The notes beneath the pieces were generated by a model. It was not told the DNA's origin. It made no database searches and saw only the letters and a program-made list of their open reading frames with translations. Source: an uncultured Porphyromonadaceae bacterium (GTDB taxonomy: Bacteria; Bacteroidota; Bacteroidia; Bacteroidales; Coprobacteraceae). Taken from it: a stretch of 43,936 bases of DNA. The position numbers and the translations under genes are program-made. The stretch covers positions 1 through 43,936 of the forward strand of contig URAV01000033.1 in the NCBI GenBank assembly GCA_900545915.1, written 5' to 3'. Shown here piece by piece: positions 35,250 through 42,989 of the stretch; positions within the stretch are counted from its first letter, which is position 1, and the number at the start of each line of letters is the position of its first letter.

Positions 35250-37232
35250 ATGAAAGCAAATTTAAGCTCTCAAATCAAATTAGACAGAACGCCGAAACGC
35301 TACTATCGGCCGGATAATGCGTTTGAACTTACCGCTCTTACGCGTTTTGAAAAAGTTTTTACTGAAATTTATGAAAGCTCCGAAGAGGGAGCATTGCAAG
35401 TAGCTCGTGAAGTTGCCGATTTAATGCGTACCCGTGAGAAAGAGGGACGTTTTTGTGTTTTAGCATTAGGATCAGGAGCTGGAACTCATGGTGTATATCG
35501 CGAATTGGTGCGTATGCATCAAAATGAAGGTTTAAGCTTCTCTAATACTATTATATTTAATGTCAGCGAGTTTTTTCCATTAGAGGCAGATGCTCCCGGA
35601 ACATCAAAGTTATTGCATGAAGTATTGATCGATTTGATCGATATCGATCCTCAAAATGTATATACTCCGGATGGAACTATTGCTAAAGAGTCGATTTTCG
35701 ATTTTTGCAAAGATTATGAAAAGAAAATCGAGACATTAGGCGGACTTGATCTTACATTGGTGGAGTTTGGTCCTTCCGGGAATTTGGCATTTAACGAACC
35801 GGGTTCTCAAATCAATTCTTCTACACGTCTGATGTTGTTAGGTAGCGAATCTCGCCACAATTTTGCAAAATTATTCCACTCTAATGAGGCCGTTCCTCAT
35901 AGTGCTATCACGATGGGTATTTCGACTCTTTTGGGTGCGAAAAAAGTGATTGTCGTAGGTTGGGGCGAGACAATAAGTCCCTATGTGAGACAAGCGATCG
36001 AAGCTCCTGCATCCGATACAGTTCCGGCAAGTTTTTTGCAATCCCATAAAGAGTCTAAATTCGTTTTAGATCTTTCTTCAGCAGAACACCTGACACGTTT
36101 AAGTACTCCTTGGTTAGTTACTTCTTGCGAATGGGATGATAAATTGATTCGTCGGGCTATCGTATGGCTTTGTCGCATTACGGGCAAACCTATTTTGAAA
36201 TTAACGAATAAAGACTATAATGATAATGGTTTGAGCGAATTGTTGGCGCTTTTCGGTTCTGCATATAATGTAAATATCAAAATATTTAATGATTTGCAGC
36301 ATACTATTACCGGGTGGCCGGGTGGAAAGCCGAATGCCGATGATACTTTCCGACCTGAACGGGCGAAACCTTATCCTAAGAAAGTTATTGTATTCAGTCC
36401 GCATCCTGATGACGATGTGATCTCTATGGGAGGTACATTAAAACGTCTGGTAGATCAACATCATGATGTACATGTTGCTTATGAAACATCGGGAAATATC
36501 GCAGTCGGAGACGAAGATATGATGCGTTATGTAATGCTTATGGGGGGAATCGCAAAAGATTTTTGCTTCGATACTCCGGAATTTATGGCTAAACATGCGG
36601 AAATAACCAAATTTGTAAAAGAGAAAAAGGACGGGGACATAGATACACCCGATATTCGCCATCTGAAAACGTTGATTCGTCAGGGAGAAGCGCGTACTGC
36701 ATGTAATTATATCGGTGTAAAACCGGAAAATGTCCATTTCCTGAATTTGCCGTTTTATGAAACGGGGACAATTAAAAAAGGAGATTTGACCGAGGCGGAC
36801 AGAGATATTGTTAAGGATCTTCTTGAGAAAATTAAGCCGGATCAAATTTTTGTTGCCGGAGACTTGGCCGACCCTCATGGCACTCATCGTGTTTGTTTGG
36901 ATGCGGTTCTTGCGGCTATTGACGATATCAAGGATGAGGAATGGATGAAGAATTGCCGTATATGGATGTATCGCGGTGCATGGGCAGAATGGGAAATCGA
37001 CCATATTGAGATGGCTGTGCCTATCAGTCCGGAAGAGTTACGTCAAAAACGGAATTCTATTTTGAAACATCAGTCGCAAATGGAGAGTGCTCCGTTCCTT
37101 GGTGATGACGAACGTCTTTTCTGGCAACGGGCAGAAGACCGAAATAAGGCAACGGCAGACTTATATACCAGTCTCGGTTTGGCTTCATACGAGGCGATAG
37201 AGGCTTTTGTGGAATATCATCCGTTGCGATAA
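35250..37232 (+). CDS. Fusion of a degenerate NagB-like domain and a PIG-L deacetylase domain
   Basis: The 660-residue protein has two parts. Residues about 25-290 follow the NagB fold (ALGSGAGTHGVYRELV, NVSEFFPLE, EFGPSGNLAFNEPGS). The residues that match NagB D72, D141 and H143 are S106, S176 and N178, while E183 is kept, so deaminase activity is unlikely. After a linker, residues about 378-650 form a PIG-L/LmbE domain with the zinc motif HPDDDV (H385, D387, D388) and DPHGTHR (H543, H546) intact. That suggests an N-acetyl-sugar deacetylase with a sugar-phosphate-sensing or binding front half. The ATG at 35250 is chosen because the promoter lies just upstream. Annotation pipelines are likely to name it nagB, which would be misleading. 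Confidence 0.9.
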   Translation: MKANLSSQIKLDRTPKRYYRPDNAFELTALTRFEKVFTEIYESSEEGALQVAREVADLMRTREKEGRFCVLALGSGAGTHGVYRELVRMHQNEGLSFSNTIIFNVSEFFPLEADAPGTSKLLHEVLIDLIDIDPQNVYTPDGTIAKESIFDFCKDYEKKIETLGGLDLTLVEFGPSGNLAFNEPGSQINSSTRLMLLGSESRHNFAKLFHSNEAVPHSAITMGISTLLGAKKVIVVGWGETISPYVRQAIEAPASDTVPASFLQSHKESKFVLDLSSAEHLTRLSTPWLVTSCEWDDKLIRRAIVWLCRITGKPILKLTNKDYNDNGLSELLALFGSAYNVNIKIFNDLQHTITGWPGGKPNADDTFRPERAKPYPKKVIVFSPHPDDDVISMGGTLKRLVDQHHDVHVAYETSGNIAVGDEDMMRYVMLMGGIAKDFCFDTPEFMAKHAEITKFVKEKKDGDIDTPDIRHLKTLIRQGEARTACNYIGVKPENVHFLNLPFYETGTIKKGDLTEADRDIVKDLLEKIKPDQIFVAGDLADPHGTHRVCLDAVLAAIDDIKDEEWMKNCRIWMYRGAWAEWEIDHIEMAVPISPEELRQKRNSILKHQSQMESAPFLGDDERLFWQRAEDRNKATADLYTSLGLASYEAIEAFVEYHPLR

Positions 37233-37257
37233 TATTATAAGAGTAGTAGAAAGAAAG

Positions 37258-37296
37258 CGAGCTGTCTCATTTTTATAGTGGGACAGCTCGTTTTTT
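37258..37296 (+). terminator. Intrinsic terminator after the NagB-like/PIG-L gene
   Basis: CGAGCTGTC with its continuation (37258-37269) pairs with 37279-37290 in a 12-bp stem that includes one G-U pair. It is followed by TTTTTT. It lies between two convergent genes. Confidence 0.85.
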
Positions 37297-37300
37297 ATGA

Positions 37301-37570
37301 TTATGGATTAAAATCCGGATTCATGAAATTTTGGATGTCGACAAGTACCTCTTGAGCCTGTTTGGCCGGACTTTCGGGGTTTATCTCCGTAGCGCTTAAA
37401 TAGTAAAAAGTCGCTTGTTTCCAGTCTCCTTTTTTTCTAAAAATATTACCTAACAAATAATACGCTTCATCGTCTTTCTCATTTTGTTCGATGCGCCGAT
37501 TGAGCAATTCGATAGCCTCTTCCAATCTGTTTTCAGCGATTAATTTTTTTATTATGTCTGTCGTTTCCAT
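37301..37570 (-). CDS. Small tetratricopeptide-repeat protein
   Basis: This 89-residue protein reads as two TPR-like helical pairs: AENRLEEAIELLNRRIEQNEKDDEAYYLLGN and then IFRKKGDWKQATFYYLSATEINPESPA (split here across two repeats). It has no signal peptide or membrane segment. Such small TPR proteins serve as adaptors in protein-protein contacts; the partner is unknown. A TATATTTG box on the minus strand (37593 to 37586) lies 16 nt before the ATG and may be its -7 element. It is convergent with the NagB-like/PIG-L gene. Confidence 0.8.
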   Translation of the reverse strand: METTDIIKKLIAENRLEEAIELLNRRIEQNEKDDEAYYLLGNIFRKKGDWKQATFYYLSATEINPESPAKQAQEVLVDIQNFMNPDFNP

Positions 37571-37585
37571 ATTCTGCCGTTTTTA

Positions 37586-37593
37586 CAAATATA
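37586..37593 (-). promoter_or_regulatory. Candidate -7 box for the TPR gene
   Basis: TATATTTG on the minus strand lies 16 nt before the ATG at 37570. No -33 TTG is seen. Confidence 0.4.
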
Positions 37594-37707
37594 CGCTTTT
37601 TGATCAGATTAAACTTTAAACAGACCCTAAAGTGGTACAATTAACGTTTTACAAAAATGGAGCATGCAACATTTTTATTTTAGAAGAGCACCCCCTTTGG
37701 GAAAAAC

Positions 37708-37743
37708 AAAAAAGAGATCATCCATTCGGATAACCTCTTTTTT
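37708..37743 (-). terminator. Terminator of tRNA-Glu
   Basis: AAAAAAGAG (37708-37716) pairs with CTCTTTTTT (37735-37743), with an inner ATCC/GGAT pairing. On the minus strand it directly follows the tRNA-Glu 3' end. Confidence 0.75.
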
Positions 37744-37744
37744 G

Positions 37745-37817
37745 TAGCGGAGCCGGGAATCGAACCCGGGTCTCAACAATGAGAATGTTACATGCTAGGC
37801 CACTACACTACACCGCC
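37745..37817 (-). tRNA. tRNA-Glu, anticodon CUC
   Basis: The minus strand folds into a 73-nt cloverleaf. The anticodon loop is TTCTCAT (anticodon CTC, with T33 and A37) and the T-arm is CCGGG-TTCGATT-CCCGG. The known glutamate identity features T11-A24, T13-G22 and a missing base 47 (4-nt variable loop) are present. The acceptor stem is imperfect: G1 pairs with T72 and T6 faces T67. No CCA is encoded. A minus-strand TACATTTG box lies 13 nt before the 5' end. Confidence 0.85.
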
Positions 37818-37829
37818 ATAAATATGTGG

Positions 37830-37837
37830 CAAATGTA
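37830..37837 (-). promoter_or_regulatory. Candidate -7 box for tRNA-Glu
   Basis: TACATTTG on the minus strand (37837 to 37830) lies 13 nt before the mature 5' end. A perfect hairpin (37849-37874) occupies the -33 region. Confidence 0.45.
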
Positions 37838-37848
37838 TATAAAATTTT

Positions 37849-37878
37849 AAATCGATGTTCTTGAACATCGATTTTTTT
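37849..37878 (+). terminator. 12-bp perfect hairpin with T run between tRNA-Glu and the permease gene
   Basis: AAATCGATGTTC (37849-37860) and GAACATCGATTT (37863-37874) pair fully with a 2-nt loop, and four more T follow. It is shaped as a plus-strand terminator, but no plus-strand gene lies close upstream. It may insulate the permease promoter or be part of the tRNA upstream region. Confidence 0.5.
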
Positions 37879-37955
37879 GGAAAATTTAAAACATCTCTTT
37901 AAGAGAAAATATATTGGTTTGATATACCTTTCTTATCTAAAAATTAAAACAAGGA

Positions 37956-38002
37956 GTAATACTTTTATTACATTTGTAACCTGAATAATAAGCTCATTAT
38001 TC
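37956..38002 (+). promoter_or_regulatory. Candidate permease promoter with two palindromes
   Basis: A TACATTTG -7 box (37969-37976) is overlapped by GTAATA-CTTT-TATTAC (37956-37971) and followed by GAATAAT-AAGCTC-ATTATTC (37983-38002). Both inverted repeats have perfect arms. The placement across and just after the expected transcription start suits repressor operators. Confidence 0.4.
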
Positions 38003-38029
38003 GATTATAAATACGATACTGCTTTGTGT

Positions 38030-39325
38030 ATGTTACAAAAAATATTCGGGTTCAATAAGCAGACGATGAACCTCCGGACAGAGATTATTGCGGGGATTAC
38101 GACTTTTTTGACGATGAGTTATATCTTGGCTGTAAATCCGGCAATGTTGAGTACTACGGGAATGGATAAAGGTGCGATCTTTACCGCCACAGCCCTTGCT
38201 GCCGCTATCGCTACGCTTTTGTTAGCCTGTATGGCAAAATTACCTTTCGCCCAAGCTCCGGGTATGGGGCTGAATGCTTTCTTTGCTTTTACCTTAGTGC
38301 AGGGTATGGGCTATTCTTGGGAAACGGCATTGGCAGCGATGTTTGTAGAAGGACTTATATTTATATTAATTACACTGTTAAATGTCAGAGAAATAATACT
38401 GAATAGCATTCCGGTGAATCTCAGGCACGCTATATCTGCCGGTATAGGAATGTTTATTGCTTTTATCGGACTGAAGAATGCCGGCATTATAGAATCGAAT
38501 CCTTCGACATTCGTGGCATTAGGACATTTTACTCCTATATCTTTATTAGCTATTTTCGGAATATTGCTGAGTGCCGTATTATTGATAAAGAAGGTAAAAG
38601 GTGCTCTGTTTTACAGCATTCTTTTGTGTACGATTGCCGGTATACCGTTAGGTGTTACCGAGATACCGGAAAATTTTATACCCGTTTCCATGCCTCATTC
38701 CATAGCCCCTACATTTTGTAAATTCGATTTTGAAGGCTTCTTTACTTTAGATATGGCAATTATCATTTTCACATTGTTGTTTATGAATATATTCGATACG
38801 CTGGGAACTTTGGTCGGACTTGCTACGAAAACAGGAATTATGGATAAGGACGGGCATATTCCTCATGTGAAGGAAGCCATGATGTCCGATGCTATCGGGA
38901 CTACGATCAGTTCGATGTTAGGAAGTTCTACTGTCACGACTTATGTAGAAAGTGCTTCGGGTATTGCAGAGGGTGGGCGTTCGGGCGTTACTTCTCTGAT
39001 TACCGGTTTGCTTTTTATTCTGGCGCTCTTTTTTGCTCCTGTTTTTCTATTGATACCCGGAGCAGCTACGACCGGAGCTTTTGTTTTAGTCGGAGTATTT
39101 ATGATGGATTCTATCGGTAAAATAAATTTGTCCGATATTTCAGAAGCCCTTCCGGCTTTTGTTACGATTATTATGATGGTACTGACCTATTCGATTGCCA
39201 ACGGTATCATTTTAGGATTGCTTTGTTATGTGTTGTTGAAGTTGTTTAGCGGGAAACATAAGCAGATTACCCTTACGATGTATATTCTCGCTATATTGTT
39301 TATTATAGATCTTATTTGGGCGTAG
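38030..39325 (+). CDS. NCS2 family purine permease (AzgA/PbuG-like)
   Basis: This 431-residue membrane protein matches the AzgA branch of nucleobase transporters, which import hypoxanthine, guanine or adenine with protons. MLQKIFGFNKQTMNLRTEI leads into ITTFLTMSYILAVNP (first helix). PFAQAPGMGLNAFFAF is the branch signature. MMSDAIGTTISSMLGSSTVTTYVESASGI (split here over two parts of the same loop) carries the conserved substrate-site segment. About 12-14 helices are visible. The ATG at 38030 is used; the upstream frame start is a TTG. It stands alone, with possible operator palindromes in front, so regulation by purine supply is plausible but unproven. Confidence 0.92.
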   Translation: MLQKIFGFNKQTMNLRTEIIAGITTFLTMSYILAVNPAMLSTTGMDKGAIFTATALAAAIATLLLACMAKLPFAQAPGMGLNAFFAFTLVQGMGYSWETALAAMFVEGLIFILITLLNVREIILNSIPVNLRHAISAGIGMFIAFIGLKNAGIIESNPSTFVALGHFTPISLLAIFGILLSAVLLIKKVKGALFYSILLCTIAGIPLGVTEIPENFIPVSMPHSIAPTFCKFDFEGFFTLDMAIIIFTLLFMNIFDTLGTLVGLATKTGIMDKDGHIPHVKEAMMSDAIGTTISSMLGSSTVTTYVESASGIAEGGRSGVTSLITGLLFILALFFAPVFLLIPGAATTGAFVLVGVFMMDSIGKINLSDISEALPAFVTIIMMVLTYSIANGIILGLLCYVLLKLFSGKHKQITLTMYILAILFIIDLIWA

Positions 39326-39430
39326 CGAATTTAATTTTGCTTGGGGCAGTTTTGAGAATTTCTTTTGAGGGTATTTCTCGGTTTAAGGAATTAGTTTACA
39401 TAAATGTTCAAAACAACCTATCATGGAATA

Positions 39431-39468
39431 AAAAACAGCTATTTACAAAATATGCAAATAGCCGTTTA
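39431..39468 (-). terminator. Terminator of tRNA-Gly
   Basis: On the minus strand AAACGGCTATTT (about 39468-39457) pairs with AAATAGCTGTTT (about 39445-39434) with one mismatch, then a run of T follows. It lies just past the tRNA 3' end. Confidence 0.75.
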
Positions 39469-39473
39469 TCAAG

Positions 39474-39546
39474 AGCGGCAAACGGGACTCGAACCCGCGA
39501 CCCTCAGCTTGGGAAGCTGATGCTCTACCAACTGAGCTACTGCCGC
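39474..39546 (-). tRNA. tRNA-Gly, anticodon CCC
   Basis: The minus strand forms a 73-nt cloverleaf. The acceptor GCGGCAG pairs with TTGCCGC, the D-arm is GCTC/GAGC, the anticodon stem TCAGC/GCTGA carries the loop TTCCCAA (anticodon CCC), and the T-arm contains TTCGAGT. No CCA is encoded. It reads codon GGG. Confidence 0.95.
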
Positions 39547-39562
39547 ATCTCTAAAACGGAAA

Positions 39563-39594
39563 CAAAAGTAATATATATTTTTCAACCGACCAAA
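39563..39594 (-). promoter_or_regulatory. Promoter of tRNA-Gly, overlapping the cbiB stop region
   Basis: On the minus strand TTTG (39594 to 39591), 20 nt, then TACTTTTG (39570 to 39563) is a full consensus promoter. The -33 element lies inside the last codons of cbiB. Confidence 0.6.
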
Positions 39595-40514
39595 TATAAG
39601 CAAACAATATTTACTATAATCATCAAAATTTCTGCTCTTCTGTTTATATCGACAGCTTTATGCATATCCTGTGTATGGATAAGCCGATCCTTATCTCCAA
39701 TAAAAGGTTTATAGACTATCTCTCCAAAATAAACATGAGGACCTCCAAAACGGCAATTCAAGATACCTGCTAAAGCAGACTCCGGATAACCTGAATTAGG
39801 ACTTGCATGCCGGTTACCATATTTACCTACAAATCTCAGCAAACCGGGACGCCCCACAGACAAAACCATTAAAAGTGCGGTTAAACGAGCCGGAATATAG
39901 TTCGCCATATCATCAATATGTGCAGCGACACAACCAAACTGAAGATAACGTTCATTCCTATAGCCTATCATAGAGTCAAGCGTATTAACCATCTTATAAG
40001 CAAGCATACCGGGAACTCCCAAAAGCAAATACCAGAATAATGGAGCAATAACCCCATCACTCAAATTCTCAGCCAATGTTTCCAAAGCAGCCGTACGCAC
40101 TTCCTGATCTGTCAGTTCCGAAGTATCACGCCCTACAATACGGGAAACCTGCTTTCTTCCTTCCTCCAAAGAATGATCCGCAGCCAAAAAAACCTGCCTT
40201 ACTTCGTTGATAAGTGTAGTTCCTGCCAAACAATAGAAAACAAGCACAGCAGAGAGAATAATACCCAACCAACGGTTTAGCACAAACAGATAATGCAATA
40301 CCAAAACAGATCCTGCATACACTAGCAAAATAAGCATAATGGCCGCCACCCCTCCTTTCAACATCCGATGTGCCCCACAGTTCCATCGTTTCTCACAAAA
40401 AGAGATCAGCTTCCCGAATCCTACCACCGGATGCGGCAATCCTACCGGATCCCCAAGCAATTTATCTAATATCCATCCTATCAACAACGGAAGAATTAAT
40501 ACATATATGTCCAT
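39582..40514 (-). CDS. cbiB: Adenosylcobinamide-phosphate synthase CbiB (CobD)
   Basis: CbiB attaches aminopropanol phosphate to adenosylcobyric acid, making adenosylcobinamide phosphate in the inner membrane. The 310-residue protein has the family start LLIGWILDKLLGDPVGLPHPVVGFGKLI, seen here in parts at residues about 9-37, and several hydrophobic helices. NTLDSMIGYRNERY and AHIDDMANYIPARL are the conserved soluble loops. GRPHVYFGE-type residues (here GGPHVYFGE) sit near the C-terminus. Its start overlaps the decarboxylase gene by 19 bases. It is the last gene of the visible cobalamin block and ends 35 bases before the tRNA-Gly 5' end. Confidence 0.95.
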   Translation of the reverse strand: MDIYVLILPLLIGWILDKLLGDPVGLPHPVVGFGKLISFCEKRWNCGAHRMLKGGVAAIMLILLVYAGSVLVLHYLFVLNRWLGIILSAVLVFYCLAGTTLINEVRQVFLAADHSLEEGRKQVSRIVGRDTSELTDQEVRTAALETLAENLSDGVIAPLFWYLLLGVPGMLAYKMVNTLDSMIGYRNERYLQFGCVAAHIDDMANYIPARLTALLMVLSVGRPGLLRFVGKYGNRHASPNSGYPESALAGILNCRFGGPHVYFGEIVYKPFIGDKDRLIHTQDMHKAVDINRRAEILMIIVNIVCLYLVG

Positions 40515-41506
40515 TTCTTTATACTTTCTACCAGTTTGTCATTTTCTTCCGGAGTTTGTGTAGCAATACGGAAGAAGTGTTCATTCAGCCCTTCAAAATT
40601 GGATGCGTCACGAATAAGGATACCCTGCTCTGTTGCCAGATATTCTTTCAAAGCCGCTGCCTTTCCCATACGCAATTGAACTAACATATAGTGAGTATCC
40701 GATGGCCAGATCTCCATTCCTCCTATTGAAAGTAAAGATTGAGCTAATCTCTCTTTTTCCTTCAACAACAAAGAGATATCTATATCATATTGAGAAGAAG
40801 ACAATAAATAATGCCCGGCCTCTATAGCCAACTGATTAACAGACCAAGGCATCCGCTGTGTCCGAATTTCATGTAGCAGTTCTTTACATGCAGTGATATA
40901 TCCTAAACGCAAGCCGGGCACGGCAAAACGTTTTGTCATGGAATGCAACAGAATAACATTCGGAAATTCCGCAGCCTCCTTGGCTGTAAGCAAAGCCTTC
41001 TGTGTAAAGAATTCATACGACTGGTCCATGACAAAAATACGCTGCGGATTTTGTTTTATACAGGCTGTCAAGACTTCCTTCTCCCTGACCTCTCCAGTGG
41101 GATTATTAGGATTACATAACCATATCAACCTCCCCCTATCCGGCAAACGGTTCAAATTATATATAGGAACCACTTTATGACCATGCAGACGACAAGCATC
41201 CGCATATTCGCTGAAAGTGGGCATCAAGATAGCCGAAATCTGATTCCTGAATGTCTGAGCTATTAAATAAATGGCTTCCGTAGCCCCATTGGTCACACAA
41301 ACCTCTTCAGACGAAAGATGAAACCGTTTCGCCAAAACCTTTTCCAATGAATAAGGTTCCGGCTCGGGGTACGTACGGATACTTTCCATCTGCTGAAACA
41401 AATGTTGATGTAATCCGCTATGGTCTACATGATTATATACGTTTGAACTGAAATTTATCTTTATTGCTTTATACTTATAAGCATCATCACCATGTCCTTC
41501 AATCAT
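40496..41506 (-). CDS. cobD: Threonine-phosphate decarboxylase (CobC/CobD-type aminotransferase fold)
   Basis: This PLP enzyme makes (R)-1-amino-2-propanol phosphate from threonine phosphate, the linker that CbiB uses. It has the class I/II aminotransferase fold: NFSSNVY near the start, GATEAIYLIAQTF, WLCNPNNPTGEV, DQSYEFF and the PLP-lysine K192 in SMTKRFAVPGLRLGY. At 336 residues it fits the CobD (Salmonella naming)/CobC group rather than histidinol-phosphate aminotransferase, and the cobalamin neighbours support this. The ATG at 41506 gives an 8-base ATGATTGA overlap with cobQ; a GTG at 41512 is also possible. Confidence 0.88.
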   Translation of the reverse strand: MIEGHGDDAYKYKAIKINFSSNVYNHVDHSGLHQHLFQQMESIRTYPEPEPYSLEKVLAKRFHLSSEEVCVTNGATEAIYLIAQTFRNQISAILMPTFSEYADACRLHGHKVVPIYNLNRLPDRGRLIWLCNPNNPTGEVREKEVLTACIKQNPQRIFVMDQSYEFFTQKALLTAKEAAEFPNVILLHSMTKRFAVPGLRLGYITACKELLHEIRTQRMPWSVNQLAIEAGHYLLSSSQYDIDISLLLKEKERLAQSLLSIGGMEIWPSDTHYMLVQLRMGKAAALKEYLATEQGILIRDASNFEGLNEHFFRIATQTPEENDKLVESIKKWTYMY

Positions 41507-42989
41507 TCCCACTCATTATTTGGTACAACAAAGGCAGATTGAGATGACTGCGTACATGCTCTGCCAATTTATCATATTGTTCTTCTTTATAAGTCCGGAA
41601 ATCCAACACCGTATGACACTCCAGTTTTTCTGCGTATGGTTCCAGCAAATAATCTATAAATGCCTGATTATCCAATATTCCATGAATATAACTTCCCATA
41701 CATTTTTGGTTTACAAAACAACCGTCCTCTCCACCGTCTTCCAGTTTATTCAAAGGAACTACAGACACCCCCGGAACCGGGCGGGTTTCTCCCATGTGTA
41801 TTTCATATCCTTGGCAAGTTTCCGCATTCTCAAGAAAATGAAAATTCACCTGCCGCGTCACCTTCTCCCCTTGCATCGTAGTAATGACGGGAAGCAGTCC
41901 CAGTCCCGGCAATTGGCGGATCTCTCCCTCCACTCCTTCCGGATCGTGAATCTCAAGTCCCATCAATTGATATCCCCCACAAATTCCCATTACAGTAACC
42001 CCTTCCCTATGCGCACGCAGGACAGCTTGCGCCACCCCGTTCCGTCTCAACTCATACAAGTCATCCAAAGTGCTTTTGCTGCCAGGAAGCAGAATAATAT
42101 CAGCTTTGGCCAGATCTTCCGTATTATTGGTATAATAAAGGTGCACCCGTTCATCCCGTTCCAATCTGTTGAAATCTGTAAAGTTTGAGAGATGACGCAA
42201 CAGAACAACTGCTATGTTTATTTTGCCTTCCACTGCTTGCATCCGTTTATAGTCCAAGACTACGGAATCCTCTTCCTCAATATGTATATTTCTATAATAA
42301 GGTATTACTCCCAAGACAGGAATACCACATAAATCTTCCATCATCTTCACACCAGGCTCAAACAAACGGATATCCCCTCTGAATTTATTAATGATTACTC
42401 CTTTTATACGTTTCTTGTCCTCAGGAGTTTGTAACATGACCGAACCATAGACACTGGCAAATACTCCTCCCCGGTCAATATCAGCTACCAAAATCACATC
42501 CGCATCCGCATAACAGGCCATCGGCATATTCACCAAATCAGTATCCCGCAGATTTATTTCGGAAATACTCCCTGCTCCCTCCATTACAATAGGGTTATAA
42601 CGTGCGGCAAGACGGTCAAAGGCTGCGTTTACCTCTTGCCTCAGTTCTTCACGCCCCTCCTTGCGAAAATACTCAAAAGCGTTACGATTACCGATGGGAC
42701 GACCGTTTAACACCACTTGCGAAGTATGATCGGAGCTGGGTTTCAATAACAGAGGATTCATGTCCGTGTGACAAGGAACTCCGGCAGCTTCAGCCTGTAC
42801 AGCCTGTGCACGGCCTATTTCCAATCCTTCCGGAGTGGCATACGAATTCAATGCCATATTTTGTGCCTTGAAAGGTGCCGGTTGATAACCATCCTGTTTA
42901 AAAATGCGGCATAATGCGGCGGCAATAACACTTTTACCAACGTCACTACCTGTTCCCGCCAACATAATGGGGTGTAATTTCTTTTTCAT
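41499..42989 (-). CDS. cobQ: Cobyric acid synthase CobQ (CbiP)
   Basis: CobQ amidates four side chains of adenosylcobyrinate a,c-diamide, using glutamine and ATP. The N-terminal AGTGSDVGKS (residues 11-20) is the nucleotide-binding loop. FKAQNMALNSYAT is a family signature. The C-terminal class I glutamine amidotransferase domain has the nucleophile C337 in MGICGGYQLMG and a SYIHGI histidine. The 496-residue length is typical. The ATG at 42989 overlaps the pduO stop by one base (TGATG); the GTG one codon earlier is less likely. Confidence 0.96.
   Translation of the reverse strand: MKKKLHPIMLAGTGSDVGKSVIAAALCRIFKQDGYQPAPFKAQNMALNSYATPEGLEIGRAQAVQAEAAGVPCHTDMNPLLLKPSSDHTSQVVLNGRPIGNRNAFEYFRKEGREELRQEVNAAFDRLAARYNPIVMEGAGSISEINLRDTDLVNMPMACYADADVILVADIDRGGVFASVYGSVMLQTPEDKKRIKGVIINKFRGDIRLFEPGVKMMEDLCGIPVLGVIPYYRNIHIEEEDSVVLDYKRMQAVEGKINIAVVLLRHLSNFTDFNRLERDERVHLYYTNNTEDLAKADIILLPGSKSTLDDLYELRRNGVAQAVLRAHREGVTVMGICGGYQLMGLEIHDPEGVEGEIRQLPGLGLLPVITTMQGEKVTRQVNFHFLENAETCQGYEIHMGETRPVPGVSVVPLNKLEDGGEDGCFVNQKCMGSYIHGILDNQAFIDYLLEPYAEKLECHTVLDFRTYKEEQYDKLAEHVRSHLNLPLLYQIMSGND

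Noticed and set aside
36438..37004. 188-codon antisense frame opposite the PIG-L domain
   Set aside because: Shadow of a conserved metal-site region; no supporting features.
37820..38029. Purine riboswitch before the permease
   Set aside because: The leader lacks the conserved three-way junction and loop sequences of purine riboswitches. Only simple palindromes are visible.
39474..39546. tRNA-Gly as an integration site for the cobalamin block
   Set aside because: The block lies on the 5' side of the tRNA. Integration into tRNA genes usually places the element beyond the 3' end, and no integrase or repeated tRNA end is seen.
39316..39714. 132-codon plus-strand frame after the purine permease
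   Set aside because: It runs antisense through the tRNA-Gly gene and into the end of cbiB, so it cannot be a normal gene.
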